Of a stretch of DNA of 42,548 bases, positions 15,067 to 24,157 are shown one piece after another (position 1 is the first letter of the stretch; every line of letters begins with the position of its first letter). Both the position numbers and the translations under genes were made by a program. The notes under the pieces are model-generated. The model was given only the letters and a program-made list of their open reading frames with translations, made no database searches and was not told the origin of the DNA. Source of the DNA: JADKFD01 sp050250665 (lineage in GTDB: Bacteria > Pseudomonadota > Gammaproteobacteria > Xanthomonadales > SZUA-5); assembly GCA_050250665.1 (NCBI GenBank), contig JBFWOF010000053.1, positions 1 to 42,548 of the forward strand. Reading direction: 5' to 3'.

Positions 15067-17244
15067 ATGAACAGCTACGCTTCCACGCTTTCGCAACACC
15101 GTGCCTCGCGTCTTTCGACCTGGGTGGCCGCCGCCCTGATGCTGCCCGCCGGTCTTGGCCTGTTGGGCAATGCCGATGCCCAGAGCATCCGTCCCGGCTA
15201 CAACCGCGACGTGATCTATCAGGTTTTCGTCGACCGCTTCTTCGACGGCAGCACGGCCAACAACCCGAGTGGCGATCCGCTCTTCGACGCCAGCGGCAGC
15301 AACCTGCAGAAGTACCTGGGCGGCGATTTCCAGGGGCTGACGGCCAAGATGAGCTATCTGCAGAACATGGGTGTCAGCGCCATCTGGGTGACCTCGCCGC
15401 TAGACAATCGCAATCTGCAGGCGCTGGCGGGCTCGGTGGCGCCCTATCACGGCTACGAGATGCGCGACACGCTGAAGCCCGATGAGCACTTCACCACCAG
15501 CAGCCGTTCCTGGCAGCCTTTCAGCGACTTCGTCACCGCCGCCCACAATGCCGGCATCAAGGTGATCGTCGACTTCGCCCCCAATCATTCCAATGTGCGC
15601 GGCTCCGGTGATGATGGCGCCCTCTATGCCAACGGCGTGCTGCAGGCCACCTACAGCAGCAATCCCGGCGGCTTTTTCCAGACCGGCCCGAACATGGGCG
15701 GCGCGCAATGGGATTCGCCCTACGAAACCCAGTACTACACCATCTACGATCTGTCGGATCTCAATCAGACCAACCCGACCGTCGATGCGCTGCTCAAGGG
15801 CGCCGTGACCAATCTGCAGAACCTCGGCGTCGACGGCTTCCGTCTGGATGCCACCAAACACGTCAACTGGGGCTGGCAATACAGCCTGGCCAATCACATC
15901 TACAGCAACAGGCAGAGCTTTGTCTTCGGCGAGTGGGTGGCCGACGACAGCAACAATCCGCTGTACAAGGATCTGCTCAAGTTCTCGAACAAGAGCGGCG
16001 TCGCCGAGCTGAACTTCCCGCTGTTCACCACCATCAACAGCGTTTTCGGCCAGGGCGGCTCGTTCACGGCGCTGAACTCGGTACTGGTGCAGCAGCAGGC
16101 CGATTTCGCCTATCAGAACGATCTGGTCAACTTCGTCGACAACCACGACCGCAAGCGCTTCCTGACGGTGGACACCAGCAGCAGCGATCGCGCCCACCTG
16201 CACGGCGCGCTGGCCTTCGTGCTCACGGCGCGCGGCATACCCTGCATCTATTACGGCACCGAACAGTACCTCGAAGGCGGCGATGACCCGGACAACCGCC
16301 GCAAGATGCCCGGTTTCAGCGAAACCACCACCGCCTTCAAGCTGATCAAGAGTCTGTCGACGCTGCGCAAGAACAACGAGGCCCTGGCCTACGGCTCCAT
16401 CGGCGAGCGCTGGATGAACAGCAACACCTACATCTACGAGCGCAAGTTCTACGGCAGCGTGGTGGTCGTCGCCATCAACAAGAGCAACTCGGCGCAGAGC
16501 ATCAGTGGCCTGGTCACCTCGCTGCCCACCGGCACTTACACCGACTATCTGAGCGGATTGGTCAGCGGCGTTTCGCTGACTGCCACCGGCGCCGTCAGCG
16601 GTGGGTACGGCACGGCGAATTTCTCGCTGCCCGCCAACAGTGTGTCGGTGTGGCAGCGCGATCCCGCCACCAGCAGCGCCCAGCTCGGCAATGTCACGCC
16701 GACTGCCGCCCAGCCCGGCGTCAAGGTGGTGATTTCAGGACAGGGCTTCGGCAGCGCCACCGGCTCGGTCAAGTTCGGCGCCACCGCAGCGTCGGTGCTG
16801 AGCTGGTCCGACCAGCAAGTCGTCGCCACCGTTCCCAGCGTCGGCCAGGGCGTCAGCGCCGTCACCGTAACCCGCTCGGGCAGCACCACGCCATCGAACA
16901 GTTTCAACTTCACCGTCTACCAGGCCAAGCTGATCCCGGTGACCTTCACCGTCAACAACGCCTCACCCACCAACCCCGGTGACAACATCTATCTGACCGG
17001 CAATACCGTGGAACTCGGCAACTGGTCGACCACGACCACAGGTGCGGTCGGCGCCATGCTGACCACGCCCACGACCTACCCGAACTGGTGGCTCACGGTC
17101 AGCGTGCCAGCGGGCAAGACCATCCAGTTCAAGGCCATCAAGATCACCGCCGGCGGCGCCGTCACCTGGGAAAACGGCGGCAACCACAGCTACACGGTGC
17201 CGGCCTCGGGCGTGGGCAACGTCAACTTCAACTGGCAGTACTGA
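15067..17244 (+). CDS. GH13 cyclodextrin glucanotransferase-like enzyme with IPT and CBM20 domains
   Basis: A secreted starch-acting enzyme of 725 residues. ATG 15067 has GGGGAG 6 nt upstream and precedes a signal peptide ending ADA-Q. Domain order matches CGTase A/B/C-D-E: (beta/alpha)8 barrel to about residue 535, IPT/TIG domain at about 540-620 (GQGFGSATGSVKFG), and a CBM20 starch-binding domain at about 624-725 (NIYLTGNTVELGNW, GNHSYTVP). Catalytic residues are in place: Asp261 in GFRLDATKH, Glu289 in FGEW, Asp361 in DNHD. Similarity to Bacillus CGTases, as remembered, runs end to end (DRFFDGSTANNP, YYGTEQY, GGDDPDNRRKMP, YIYERKF). Product choice between cyclodextrins and maltooligosaccharides cannot be decided. 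No other maltose genes are adjacent. Confidence 0.93.
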   Translation: MNSYASTLSQHRASRLSTWVAAALMLPAGLGLLGNADAQSIRPGYNRDVIYQVFVDRFFDGSTANNPSGDPLFDASGSNLQKYLGGDFQGLTAKMSYLQNMGVSAIWVTSPLDNRNLQALAGSVAPYHGYEMRDTLKPDEHFTTSSRSWQPFSDFVTAAHNAGIKVIVDFAPNHSNVRGSGDDGALYANGVLQATYSSNPGGFFQTGPNMGGAQWDSPYETQYYTIYDLSDLNQTNPTVDALLKGAVTNLQNLGVDGFRLDATKHVNWGWQYSLANHIYSNRQSFVFGEWVADDSNNPLYKDLLKFSNKSGVAELNFPLFTTINSVFGQGGSFTALNSVLVQQQADFAYQNDLVNFVDNHDRKRFLTVDTSSSDRAHLHGALAFVLTARGIPCIYYGTEQYLEGGDDPDNRRKMPGFSETTTAFKLIKSLSTLRKNNEALAYGSIGERWMNSNTYIYERKFYGSVVVVAINKSNSAQSISGLVTSLPTGTYTDYLSGLVSGVSLTATGAVSGGYGTANFSLPANSVSVWQRDPATSSAQLGNVTPTAAQPGVKVVISGQGFGSATGSVKFGATAASVLSWSDQQVVATVPSVGQGVSAVTVTRSGSTTPSNSFNFTVYQAKLIPVTFTVNNASPTNPGDNIYLTGNTVELGNWSTTTTGAVGAMLTTPTTYPNWWLTVSVPAGKTIQFKAIKITAGGAVTWENGGNHSYTVPASGVGNVNFNWQY

Positions 17245-17267
17245 GGGGCCGGCAGGAGGGCACGGGT

Positions 17268-17342
17268 TCTGTGGGAGCGGGCGCTGCCCGCGATCCTTTC
17301 GGGACACTAACGAAGGTCGCGGGCGGAGCCCGCTCCCACAGA
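17268..17342. repeat. REP-like inverted repeat (TGTGGGAGCGGGC type)
   Basis: TCTGTGGGAGCGGGC at the left and its exact reverse complement at the right bound a 75-bp palindrome. Inner segments GCCCGCGA and TCGCGGGC also pair. The sequence is of the REP type common in Pseudomonas and Xanthomonadales. It sits between convergent genes and may also stop transcription. Confidence 0.8.
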
Positions 17343-17387
17343 CAGCCGGCAATTTGTGCCCTCTCGCCCTTGTGCCCTCGTCACGAA

Positions 17388-18032
17388 TCAATACCGCAGC
17401 ACCCGCTTCGGTTTCCACGGCAGCAGCCCACGCCAGTACTGGATCATCACGAAGCCGGTTGCCAGCCCTCCGAGGTGGGCAAAATGGGCGACGCCGCCGC
17501 CGCGGGTGAAGACGCCAAGGTAAACCTCGATGCCGGCGAAGAGCATCACCGCGAACTTGGCCTTCATCGGAATCGGCGGGAACAGCGGCATGATGATGCG
17601 GTTGGGGAACATCATGCCGAAGCCGAGCAGGATGCCGTAGACACCGCCGGAAATGCCCACCGTGGGATAGGGCTCGCCGCTGAAGCTGGCCACGATCAGC
17701 TGGGCCACACCGGCGCCGACGATGGATACCAGCACGAAGCGCAGGTACGGCCCAGGGCCCCAGAAGCGCTCCAGATCGCTGCCGAACATCCACAGCGCCA
17801 GACAGTTGAACAGCAGATGCTGGACGCTGCCGTGCAGAAAGCCGTAGCTCAGCAGCTGCCAGATCTGGAACTGCGGCCAGCCACCGAGTTCAGGCGGCAG
17901 GCCGCTGCCGCCATTGCCCAGCGGCCACAGCGCGAAATGGATGGTCAACCAGGCCTGCGGGTCCATGGTCTGCAGCAGATAGATCAGGCCGCAGACAATC
18001 AACAGACCGCGGGTCATCGGAGGGACTTGCAT
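17388..18032 (-). CDS. Rhomboid family intramembrane serine protease
   Basis: The product is 214 residues with six or so membrane helices. Rhomboid hallmarks are HGSVQHLLFN, the catalytic serine in GISGGVYG (Ser128) and the catalytic histidine in AHFAHLGGLATG (His186). The protein cleaves transmembrane segments within the inner membrane; substrates are unknown. It lies 60 bp downstream of the alkyltransferase-like gene on the same strand. Confidence 0.92.
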   Translation of the reverse strand: MQVPPMTRGLLIVCGLIYLLQTMDPQAWLTIHFALWPLGNGGSGLPPELGGWPQFQIWQLLSYGFLHGSVQHLLFNCLALWMFGSDLERFWGPGPYLRFVLVSIVGAGVAQLIVASFSGEPYPTVGISGGVYGILLGFGMMFPNRIIMPLFPPIPMKAKFAVMLFAGIEVYLGVFTRGGGVAHFAHLGGLATGFVMIQYWRGLLPWKPKRVLRY

Positions 18033-18092
18033 GGGTATTCCTGTGCCGGCTAACCCGGATGGTTGGTTTTCGATCGAAAAACTGATCTGGGG

Positions 18093-18500
18093 TCAGTCGG
18101 GGAAAAGACCACCCCACATTGCCTCATCGAGCGTTTGCGCTTGGCGCCGGGCCGCTTTCACCCTGCCCTGTGCCGACACCGTGCAGCCCTCGGACTCCAG
18201 CAAACGGCGTTGGCGCTCGAAATCGGCCGAGCCCGGGGCAAAGGCAATACTGCCGCTGGCCCGCAGCACGCGATGCCAGGGCAGATCGTGGCCATCAGGC
18301 AACTGCGACAGCACCCGCGCCACCAGCCGCGCACGTCCAGGCAAACCGGCCCGCAGCGCAACAGCGCCATAGCTCAGCACCGAGCCGCGTGGAATCGCGG
18401 CCACAGCGTCAAGAATCTGCTCGCGCGCGCGCTCGGCACTGACTCGCCCACGGCCGGCGCGATCGGATGGAAGGCTGCTAACATCGTCCATATCGATCAT
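18093..18500 (-). CDS. Alkyltransferase-like DNA repair protein (ATL/MGMT family)
   Basis: The product is 135 residues. It has the MGMT DNA-binding fold: IPRGSVLSYGAVA, then R-x-V-A-R-V-L, then PWHRV. The active-site PCHR of true O6-alkylguanine transferases is PWHR here, so it cannot accept alkyl groups. ATL proteins instead flag O6-alkylguanine for nucleotide excision repair. The start at 18500 lies 14 bp from the divergent gene at 18515; Met4 is an alternative. The N-terminal tail of about 25 residues is longer than in minimal ATLs. Confidence 0.9.
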   Translation of the reverse strand: MIDMDDVSSLPSDRAGRGRVSAERAREQILDAVAAIPRGSVLSYGAVALRAGLPGRARLVARVLSQLPDGHDLPWHRVLRASGSIAFAPGSADFERQRRLLESEGCTVSAQGRVKAARRQAQTLDEAMWGGLFPD

Positions 18501-18514
18501 CCGGAATCGTTCCC

Positions 18515-18919
18515 ATGCACAATTTTGAAGACATCCGCTCGCATCTTGCCAGCCGACACCAGTTGAACCAGAACCAACCCTTCGTGATCAGTCTGGACCT
18601 GAATCTGCCGGCCGGGCGTGTGCAGAGTCTATTCCTGGCCGACATTGAAACCGAGGACGGCAAGCGTTTGCTGCGCATGTCCACCCCGGTGGCTCCGCTG
18701 GCACGATTGCCGGCGGAAAAATGCCTGCGCTTCAACTGGGCTCAACGTGTCGGCTTTCTGGCGGTGGACGACCTCGACGGCACCGCCTACGTGCATCTGT
18801 GTGAGAACCGTGGCTATGGCTCGCTGAGCACGCGGGAACTGGATCGGGTACTCAATGAGCTGGGCTCATTGGCCGATGGTCTGGAGTCGCTGGTGTCGCC
18901 AGGCGAAGACCGCACCTGA
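18515..18919 (+). CDS. Small protein of unknown function
   Basis: The product is 134 residues, acidic and soluble. The order beta-rich core (FVISLDLNLP, GRVQSLFLADIE) then a C-terminal helix recalls one-domain chaperone or YbjN-type folds, but no family can be assigned. ATG 18515 is divergent from the ATL gene with a 14-bp gap, so promoters overlap coding sequence. The CorC-like gene follows after 76 bp. Confidence 0.65.
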   Translation: MHNFEDIRSHLASRHQLNQNQPFVISLDLNLPAGRVQSLFLADIETEDGKRLLRMSTPVAPLARLPAEKCLRFNWAQRVGFLAVDDLDGTAYVHLCENRGYGSLSTRELDRVLNELGSLADGLESLVSPGEDRT

Positions 18920-18947
18920 GAGCGGACGCTGCTTTGCAGTCACGCTG

Positions 18948-18956
18948 TGCTCTAAT
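18948..18956 (+). promoter_or_regulatory. Possible extended -10 promoter of the CorC-like gene
   Basis: TGCTCTAAT matches an extended -10 (TGn + TAtaAT-like) about 40 bp before the ATG at 18996. No convincing -35 is seen, as expected for extended -10 promoters. Confidence 0.35.
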
Positions 18957-18995
18957 GGGCATTCGTACCGAGAGATCGCACTCCAGCGCCGACCC

Positions 18996-20306
18996 ATGCC
19001 TCTGGAACTCCTGTTGTTGCTGGGCCTGGTCCTGCTCAACGGCTTCTTCGCACTCAGCGAGATGGCCGTGGTCACCTCGCGCAAGGGCCGGCTGAAGCAG
19101 CAGGCCGAGAGCAACCGCGGTGCCCGCGCGGCTCTGAAACTGGCGGAGCATCCGGAAACCTTTCTCTCCGCCGTACAGACCGGAATCACGCTGGTCGGCA
19201 TTCTGACCGGCGTGGTCAGTGGCGCCGCCATCGGGGCGCGGATTTCGGTCTGGTTGTCGGAGGTGGAACTGCTCGCGGCCTATGCCCAACCCCTGGGCCT
19301 GGGCATTGCGGTGGTCGGAATCACCTTGTTCAGCATCATTCTCGGCGAATTGATGCCCAAGCGCCTGGCACTGCTGGCGCCGGAGCGCATCGCCGTGATC
19401 GTTGGCGTGCCGATGCTGGTGTTCAGCCGGATCACCCATCCCTTTGTCGTGGTTCTGGCCTTCATCACCCGCACCAGTCTGCGCCTGCTGGGCGCCGGCG
19501 ACAGCAACGAGTCACGCATCACCGAAGAAGAGATTCGCCTGCTGGTCGCCGAGAGCGCTGAACAGGGCGAGATCGAAGATATCGAACGCAACATGATCAA
19601 CCGCGCGCTGCGGCTGTCGGATCGCAGCGCGGAGAGCGTGATGACGCCCCGCAACCGCATCGCCTGGCTGGATGCCGAAGCACCGCTGTCGGAGAATCTG
19701 GCGACGATGCGAACCACGCCCTACGCCAGCTATCCGGTCATGCGTGGCAGCGACAAGGAAGTGCTGGGGGTACTGACGGTCAAGTCCCTGATCGAACGCA
19801 TCGGCTCGGGCGGCCAGTTCGATCTGTTCAAGCGTTTGGAGAAACCGCTGTTCGTGCCCGAATCCACCAGCGCGCTGAAATTGCTGAAGGACCTTGGCGA
19901 TGCCGAATCGCGGCTGGCATTGGTGGTGGACGAATACGGCGATCTGCAGGGTCTGGTCACCCGCAACGATGTCATGGCAGCCATCCTCGGTGCCACGGTC
20001 CATCAGGGCCGGCTGGAAACCGATGACGCCATGATCGTCAGCCGCGCCGACGGCAGCTATCTGCTCGACGGCGCGCTCAAGATCGAGGATCTGCGGGATC
20101 TGCTGGAACTGCCGGCACTACCCGGCGAGGGCGAACACGAATACCAGACCCTGGCCGGCATGCTGATCTCCGAACTCGGCCATATTCCCAAGGTGGCGGA
20201 GACCTACGACTTCGACGATTACCGCTTCGAGGTCGTCGACCTGGATGGCGCCAGGGTCGACAAGGTGCTGGTGTCACTGCTGCGATCGAATCCGCCAGCA
20301 GCCTGA
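18996..20306 (+). CDS. CNNM/CorC (HlyC) family membrane protein with CBS pair
   Basis: The product is 436 residues from ATG 18996 (MPLELLLLLGLVLLNG). An N-terminal DUF21 domain with about four helices includes GFFALSEMAVV and GELMPKRLAL. Two CBS repeats follow (VMTPRNRIAWLD and LALVVDEYGDLQGLVTRNDV), then a C-terminal CorC_HlyC domain (YDFDDYRFEVVDLDGARVDK). The family is linked to Mg2+/Co2+ efflux or transport in the inner membrane; the name hemolysin is historical. A small hairpin follows the stop, which converges with the cyclase gene. Confidence 0.92.
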   Translation: MPLELLLLLGLVLLNGFFALSEMAVVTSRKGRLKQQAESNRGARAALKLAEHPETFLSAVQTGITLVGILTGVVSGAAIGARISVWLSEVELLAAYAQPLGLGIAVVGITLFSIILGELMPKRLALLAPERIAVIVGVPMLVFSRITHPFVVVLAFITRTSLRLLGAGDSNESRITEEEIRLLVAESAEQGEIEDIERNMINRALRLSDRSAESVMTPRNRIAWLDAEAPLSENLATMRTTPYASYPVMRGSDKEVLGVLTVKSLIERIGSGGQFDLFKRLEKPLFVPESTSALKLLKDLGDAESRLALVVDEYGDLQGLVTRNDVMAAILGATVHQGRLETDDAMIVSRADGSYLLDGALKIEDLRDLLELPALPGEGEHEYQTLAGMLISELGHIPKVAETYDFDDYRFEVVDLDGARVDKVLVSLLRSNPPAA

Positions 20307-20319
20307 CCGCGTGGCTCGC

Positions 20320-20337
20320 CTGCACGCTCAGGTGCAG
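20320..20337. terminator. Hairpin between convergent genes
   Basis: A perfect 6-bp stem CTGCAC / GTGCAG with a 6-nt loop lies in the 45-bp gap between the stops of the CorC-like and cyclase genes. It has no T-run, so its strength is uncertain. Confidence 0.4.
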
Positions 20338-20351
20338 TCAACTCTTCGGCG

Positions 20352-21245
20352 TCAACCCGAACACTGGAAATAGAGGATGTCGGTCGAATCCTTGTCGGTG
20401 GACTGACCCAGACTGATCTTGCCGGATTTGCGCAACTGCACCTCATCGCGATGCAGACGCAGTTCGTCGTCGTCGTCCAGGCGCAGATAGGTGCCGTTGG
20501 TGCTGCGGTCGGTCAACACGAAATAACCGCGCCGGAACTCGATGGTGGCGTGGTTGCGCGACACCCATTCGTTGTCGATGACCAGCGAACTGCTGGGATC
20601 GCGACCCAGACCGAAAGGTGGCGCCAGACTGGACAGTTCGATCAGCTGACCACGATAGCGCAGGGTCAGCTTGGCACCAGCCGGCGCGTCGTCGAGGCGG
20701 ATCGCGCGCGCCACCATGGTGACGTTGGAGGTGTCTTCCTGCCAGATCACATCAACGATCTCGACCGGATTGTGCTTGCCGGCCACGCGCACATCGCCCA
20801 GATGGCGGGTGCGGATCATCGAGCTGTTGCTCATGCCCTGGATGGTGGTCAGCGTGGTCACGATCTGTTCGCGCTTGGCCATCTGGGTCATGCGCGCGGC
20901 GGTATTGACGGCATCGCCGTAAACATCGCCCTCTTCCAGCAGGGCCTCGCCATGATGCAGACCGATGCGCACCGCCAGGAAATCGCGCTGCCAGATCAGA
21001 TCGCCGTGCACCCGGCGCTGCATGTCGATGGCCGACATGATTCCGGCCATGGGGCCCGGAAAGGTGCACATCAGTTCATCGCCGATGGTCTTGATGACCC
21101 GGCCGCCGTGCTGCTGGGTGATCTCGGTCAGTACCGAAAGAACCGCCGAGGTGATCGACCGGGCGCCGACGTCGCCAAGCTTCTCGAACAGCTTGGTGCT
21201 GCCCGCGATGTCGGCAAAGAGGATGGTGATGGGCTGAAGACTCAT
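20352..21245 (-). CDS. Class III nucleotide cyclase with C-terminal FHA domain
   Basis: The product is 297 residues; ATG 21245 gives MSLQPITILFADIAG, directly at the cyclase domain. Catalytic features are present: metal Asp12 in FADIAGST and Asp56 in KTIGDELM, Lys52 in the purine-specifying position, and DAVNTAARM carrying the transition-state Asn and Arg. It is therefore probably active and, by Lys, an adenylate cyclase. An FHA domain at about 205-280 has FGLGRDPSSSLVIDNEWVSR and NGTYLRL, and should bind phosphothreonine. No membrane segment. A Ser/Thr kinase that could supply the phospho-ligand is encoded at 32910-34721. A dyad at 21293-21311 precedes the gene. Confidence 0.92.
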   Translation of the reverse strand: MSLQPITILFADIAGSTKLFEKLGDVGARSITSAVLSVLTEITQQHGGRVIKTIGDELMCTFPGPMAGIMSAIDMQRRVHGDLIWQRDFLAVRIGLHHGEALLEEGDVYGDAVNTAARMTQMAKREQIVTTLTTIQGMSNSSMIRTRHLGDVRVAGKHNPVEIVDVIWQEDTSNVTMVARAIRLDDAPAGAKLTLRYRGQLIELSSLAPPFGLGRDPSSSLVIDNEWVSRNHATIEFRRGYFVLTDRSTNGTYLRLDDDDELRLHRDEVQLRKSGKISLGQSTDKDSTDILYFQCSG

Positions 21246-21292
21246 GGGTCCAATGCTAGGCGATCGCCACCGGCGGGCAAAGTAGGGAAAGT

Positions 21293-21311
21293 CCAGTATT
21301 CGCGATACTGG
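21293..21311. promoter_or_regulatory. Perfect dyad between cyclase and DUF1800 genes
   Basis: CCAGTAT - TCGCG - ATACTGG is a perfect 7-bp inverted repeat with a 5-nt spacer. It lies 48 bp upstream of the cyclase start in the 209-bp divergent gap, a suitable place for an operator. Confidence 0.45.
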
Positions 21312-21454
21312 TCGATCAGCGACAAAAAATTTGTGCAGCTTTGATGATTCAAGTTGCCCAAGGCTACACGGGTATGTCAACCGTTGCCGGACTGGATCGT
21401 TGTCCATGGCAAACAATTCGCCCGATCCGGCCGAAAATCCCGTCAGGAGGCTGC

Positions 21455-24145
21455 ATGAACACGCCGCGACATGTCTTTGCGTCATTCCTTTTTCTGGGCC
21501 TGATGCTCGCGGGAGCCCACGTCATGGCGGCCGATCCAGCCAACAAGGCCGGCTATGTCATCGGCAGCAACATCAGCGGCACCTTCTATGACCCGGCCCA
21601 GAACGGGCAAGGCTTCGTGCTGCAACACATTGTCAGCAATGGTCAACCTTTGCTGCTGGCCACCTGGTTCACCTATCTGGACGGTCAACAGCGCTGGCTG
21701 ATCGGTGTCGGCAGTGCCTCCGGCAACCAGGCCAGCATCCCGCTGTCGATCACCCGCGGCGCCGATTTCCCGCCGCGTTTCGATCCGGCGACTGCCCAGG
21801 TGGAGCCCTGGGGCACGCTGACGCTGAGTTTCAGCGACGCCAGCCATGGCAGCGCCAGCTGGACCAGCAGCTATGCAGGATTCAACAACGGCAGTATGCC
21901 GATTGAACGTCTGACCACGCCCGACAACCGTTTTGAGCCGACCGTGGGGCAGATTGCAGCCTGCCACAGCGGCTCCTGGTATGACCCGGCGCAGAGTGGA
22001 CATGGCATCTTCACCGAGATACTGGGCAGCGGCAGCAACCGCCAGTTGCTGGCGATCTGGTACGCCTACCTCAATGGCGAACAGCGCTGGATGACGGCTC
22101 TGGGGCCGGTGGTCGGCAACTCGGCGACGCTGAGCGCAACCATCACCAGCGGCGCCGATTTTCCGCCCGCATTCAATCCGGCCAATGTCGTCAGCCAGCC
22201 CTGGGGCACGATGACCTTCACCGGCGTCGACGCCGACCATGCCAGCTGGAGCTGGACCAGCACCCAGCCGGGATTCGGCAGCGGCAGCCTCAATCTGACC
22301 CGGCTGAGTGCGCTCAGCGGCAGCGACTGCGGACCGAGCAGCGACAAGAGCGCCGCCCGCTTTCTGACCCAGGCCAGCTTCGGGCCGACGCCGGCCGATG
22401 TCGCCAGCGTGCGCACGCTCGGCTATGCCGGCTGGATTGATGCCCAGATGGCGGTACCGGCGACCCTGCAGCGCCCCACCATCGAGCAGCAGATCGCCGC
22501 CCAGGTAGTGGTGGATCCGCGCAATGCCCAGTTCTACCGGGCCTACCGGCAAGAGCGCTGGTTCAACTCGGCCCTGTATGCACCTGACCAGTTGCGCCAG
22601 CGCATGGCTTTCGCGCTGTCGCAGATTCTGGTGCTGTCCGAGGTCGGTGCGCTCGACAACAACCCCATCGGCGTCGCCGAATACAACGACATTCTGCTGC
22701 GCAATGCCTTCGGCAACTACCGCAGCCTGCTGCGCGAGGTCACGCTGAGCCCGATGATGGGCACCTTCCTGACCCATCTGCGCAACCAGAAGACCGACTG
22801 GACGCTGGACGACAGCAATGCGCTGGTGCCCAGCCTGATCCAGCCGGATGAGAACTACGCCCGTGAGGTCATGCAGCTGTTCTCGATAGGCCTGATCGAG
22901 CGCAATCGCGATTTCAGTCCGATCCTGAGCAATGGCGTACCGGTACCCACCTACACCCAGGACCTCGTCACGGCCACCGCGCGGGTGCTGACCGGCTTCA
23001 GCTATTCCTGTTCGGGCCCCACCACGGTCAGCGGCGTGTTCATCAACCGCAACTGCACCCAGACCAGCGGCACCGCGGGCCAGTTCTCGACCACCCAGTT
23101 CTTCTCTACGCCCGGTCGCTACGCGGTGCCTGGCACGGTCACGGCGCTGGCGCATCCAGACACCTATCAGCCCATGGTCTGCTATCCGCGCTACAGCGAC
23201 ACCGGGCGCTCGGCGACCGCCAGCAACAACTACGCGGTGCTGCCAGCCCCCAACGACACCAAGGTCCTGCTCGGCGGCATCACCATCCAGCCGAGCCCGG
23301 TGGCCTGCTACACCTCGACACCGGCCAGCGACCAGCAGACCTGCATCGATTACTGCAACACCCAGCTGGAAACCCTGCTCGACTCGCTGTACCTGCATCC
23401 CAACGTGCCGCCGATGATGGCCAGGCAGCTGATCCAGCGCCTGACCACCAGCAATCCCTCGCCCAGCTACATCGAGCGCGTTGCCGCGGTATTCGAAGAC
23501 GATGGCAGCGGCGTGCGCGGCAATCTCGGCGCCGTGGTCAAGGCCATCCTGCTCGATCCCGAGGCCCGGGCGAGCACGCCGGCCACCGAGTTCGGCAAGC
23601 TACGCGAACCGCTGCTGCGGCTGACCGCCATCCTGCGCGCCTTCGGGGTACAGAACGGCCTGAATGGCGCCAATGGTCTGAGCGGCACCGAACGCGGTGG
23701 CCTCGGCCAGGCGCCGCTGCGGGCCACGTCGGTGTTCAATTTCTACGAGCCGGACTACCAACAGCCGGGCGAGATCGCCGACGCCGGCCTGTATTCACCG
23801 GAATTCCAGATCCTCAACGAATCGACCTTCATCAGCATGTCCGACGAGTTCTGGCGCCGCATCTTCAGCGGTTACAGCACGACCAGCACCACCACCACCG
23901 GCTTTGCCACACCCAACAACGCAGCCTATCTGTCGCCGACCGTGATCGATGCCATTCCCGCCGGCCATGCGGAACTGGTGGAGGAACTCAACCAGCGCCT
24001 GCTGTACGGCAGCATGAGCGAGAGCATGCGCGGCAAGTTGCTGGCTTTGCTCGACACCGGCATGGCGGGCGCCGATCACCGTCGCAAGGTGCTCAGCCTG
24101 ATCCACCTCATTGCCATCTCTTCCGAATTTGCCGTGCAACAGTAA
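21455..24145 (+). CDS. Secreted DUF1800 protein with two N-terminal repeats
   Basis: The product is 896 residues. ATG 21455 has CAGGAGG 4 nt upstream and begins a signal peptide ending VMAAD. Two related repeats of roughly 130 residues come first, marked by G-T/S-F/W-Y-D-P-A-Q-x-G-x-G, LLAxWxxYLxGxQRW and GADFPPxF. The DUF1800 domain follows (AARFLTQASFGPTPADV, QLRQRMAFALSQILV, NYAREVMQLFSIGL, FNFYEPDYQQPGEI). DUF1800 proteins are almost always next to a DUF1501 gene, as here (12-bp gap), and are found mainly in aquatic and soil bacteria. Function is unknown; an exported or surface role is likely. Confidence 0.92.
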   Translation: MNTPRHVFASFLFLGLMLAGAHVMAADPANKAGYVIGSNISGTFYDPAQNGQGFVLQHIVSNGQPLLLATWFTYLDGQQRWLIGVGSASGNQASIPLSITRGADFPPRFDPATAQVEPWGTLTLSFSDASHGSASWTSSYAGFNNGSMPIERLTTPDNRFEPTVGQIAACHSGSWYDPAQSGHGIFTEILGSGSNRQLLAIWYAYLNGEQRWMTALGPVVGNSATLSATITSGADFPPAFNPANVVSQPWGTMTFTGVDADHASWSWTSTQPGFGSGSLNLTRLSALSGSDCGPSSDKSAARFLTQASFGPTPADVASVRTLGYAGWIDAQMAVPATLQRPTIEQQIAAQVVVDPRNAQFYRAYRQERWFNSALYAPDQLRQRMAFALSQILVLSEVGALDNNPIGVAEYNDILLRNAFGNYRSLLREVTLSPMMGTFLTHLRNQKTDWTLDDSNALVPSLIQPDENYAREVMQLFSIGLIERNRDFSPILSNGVPVPTYTQDLVTATARVLTGFSYSCSGPTTVSGVFINRNCTQTSGTAGQFSTTQFFSTPGRYAVPGTVTALAHPDTYQPMVCYPRYSDTGRSATASNNYAVLPAPNDTKVLLGGITIQPSPVACYTSTPASDQQTCIDYCNTQLETLLDSLYLHPNVPPMMARQLIQRLTTSNPSPSYIERVAAVFEDDGSGVRGNLGAVVKAILLDPEARASTPATEFGKLREPLLRLTAILRAFGVQNGLNGANGLSGTERGGLGQAPLRATSVFNFYEPDYQQPGEIADAGLYSPEFQILNESTFISMSDEFWRRIFSGYSTTSTTTTGFATPNNAAYLSPTVIDAIPAGHAELVEELNQRLLYGSMSESMRGKLLALLDTGMAGADHRRKVLSLIHLIAISSEFAVQQ

Positions 24146-24157
24146 GGAGCCGCCGTC

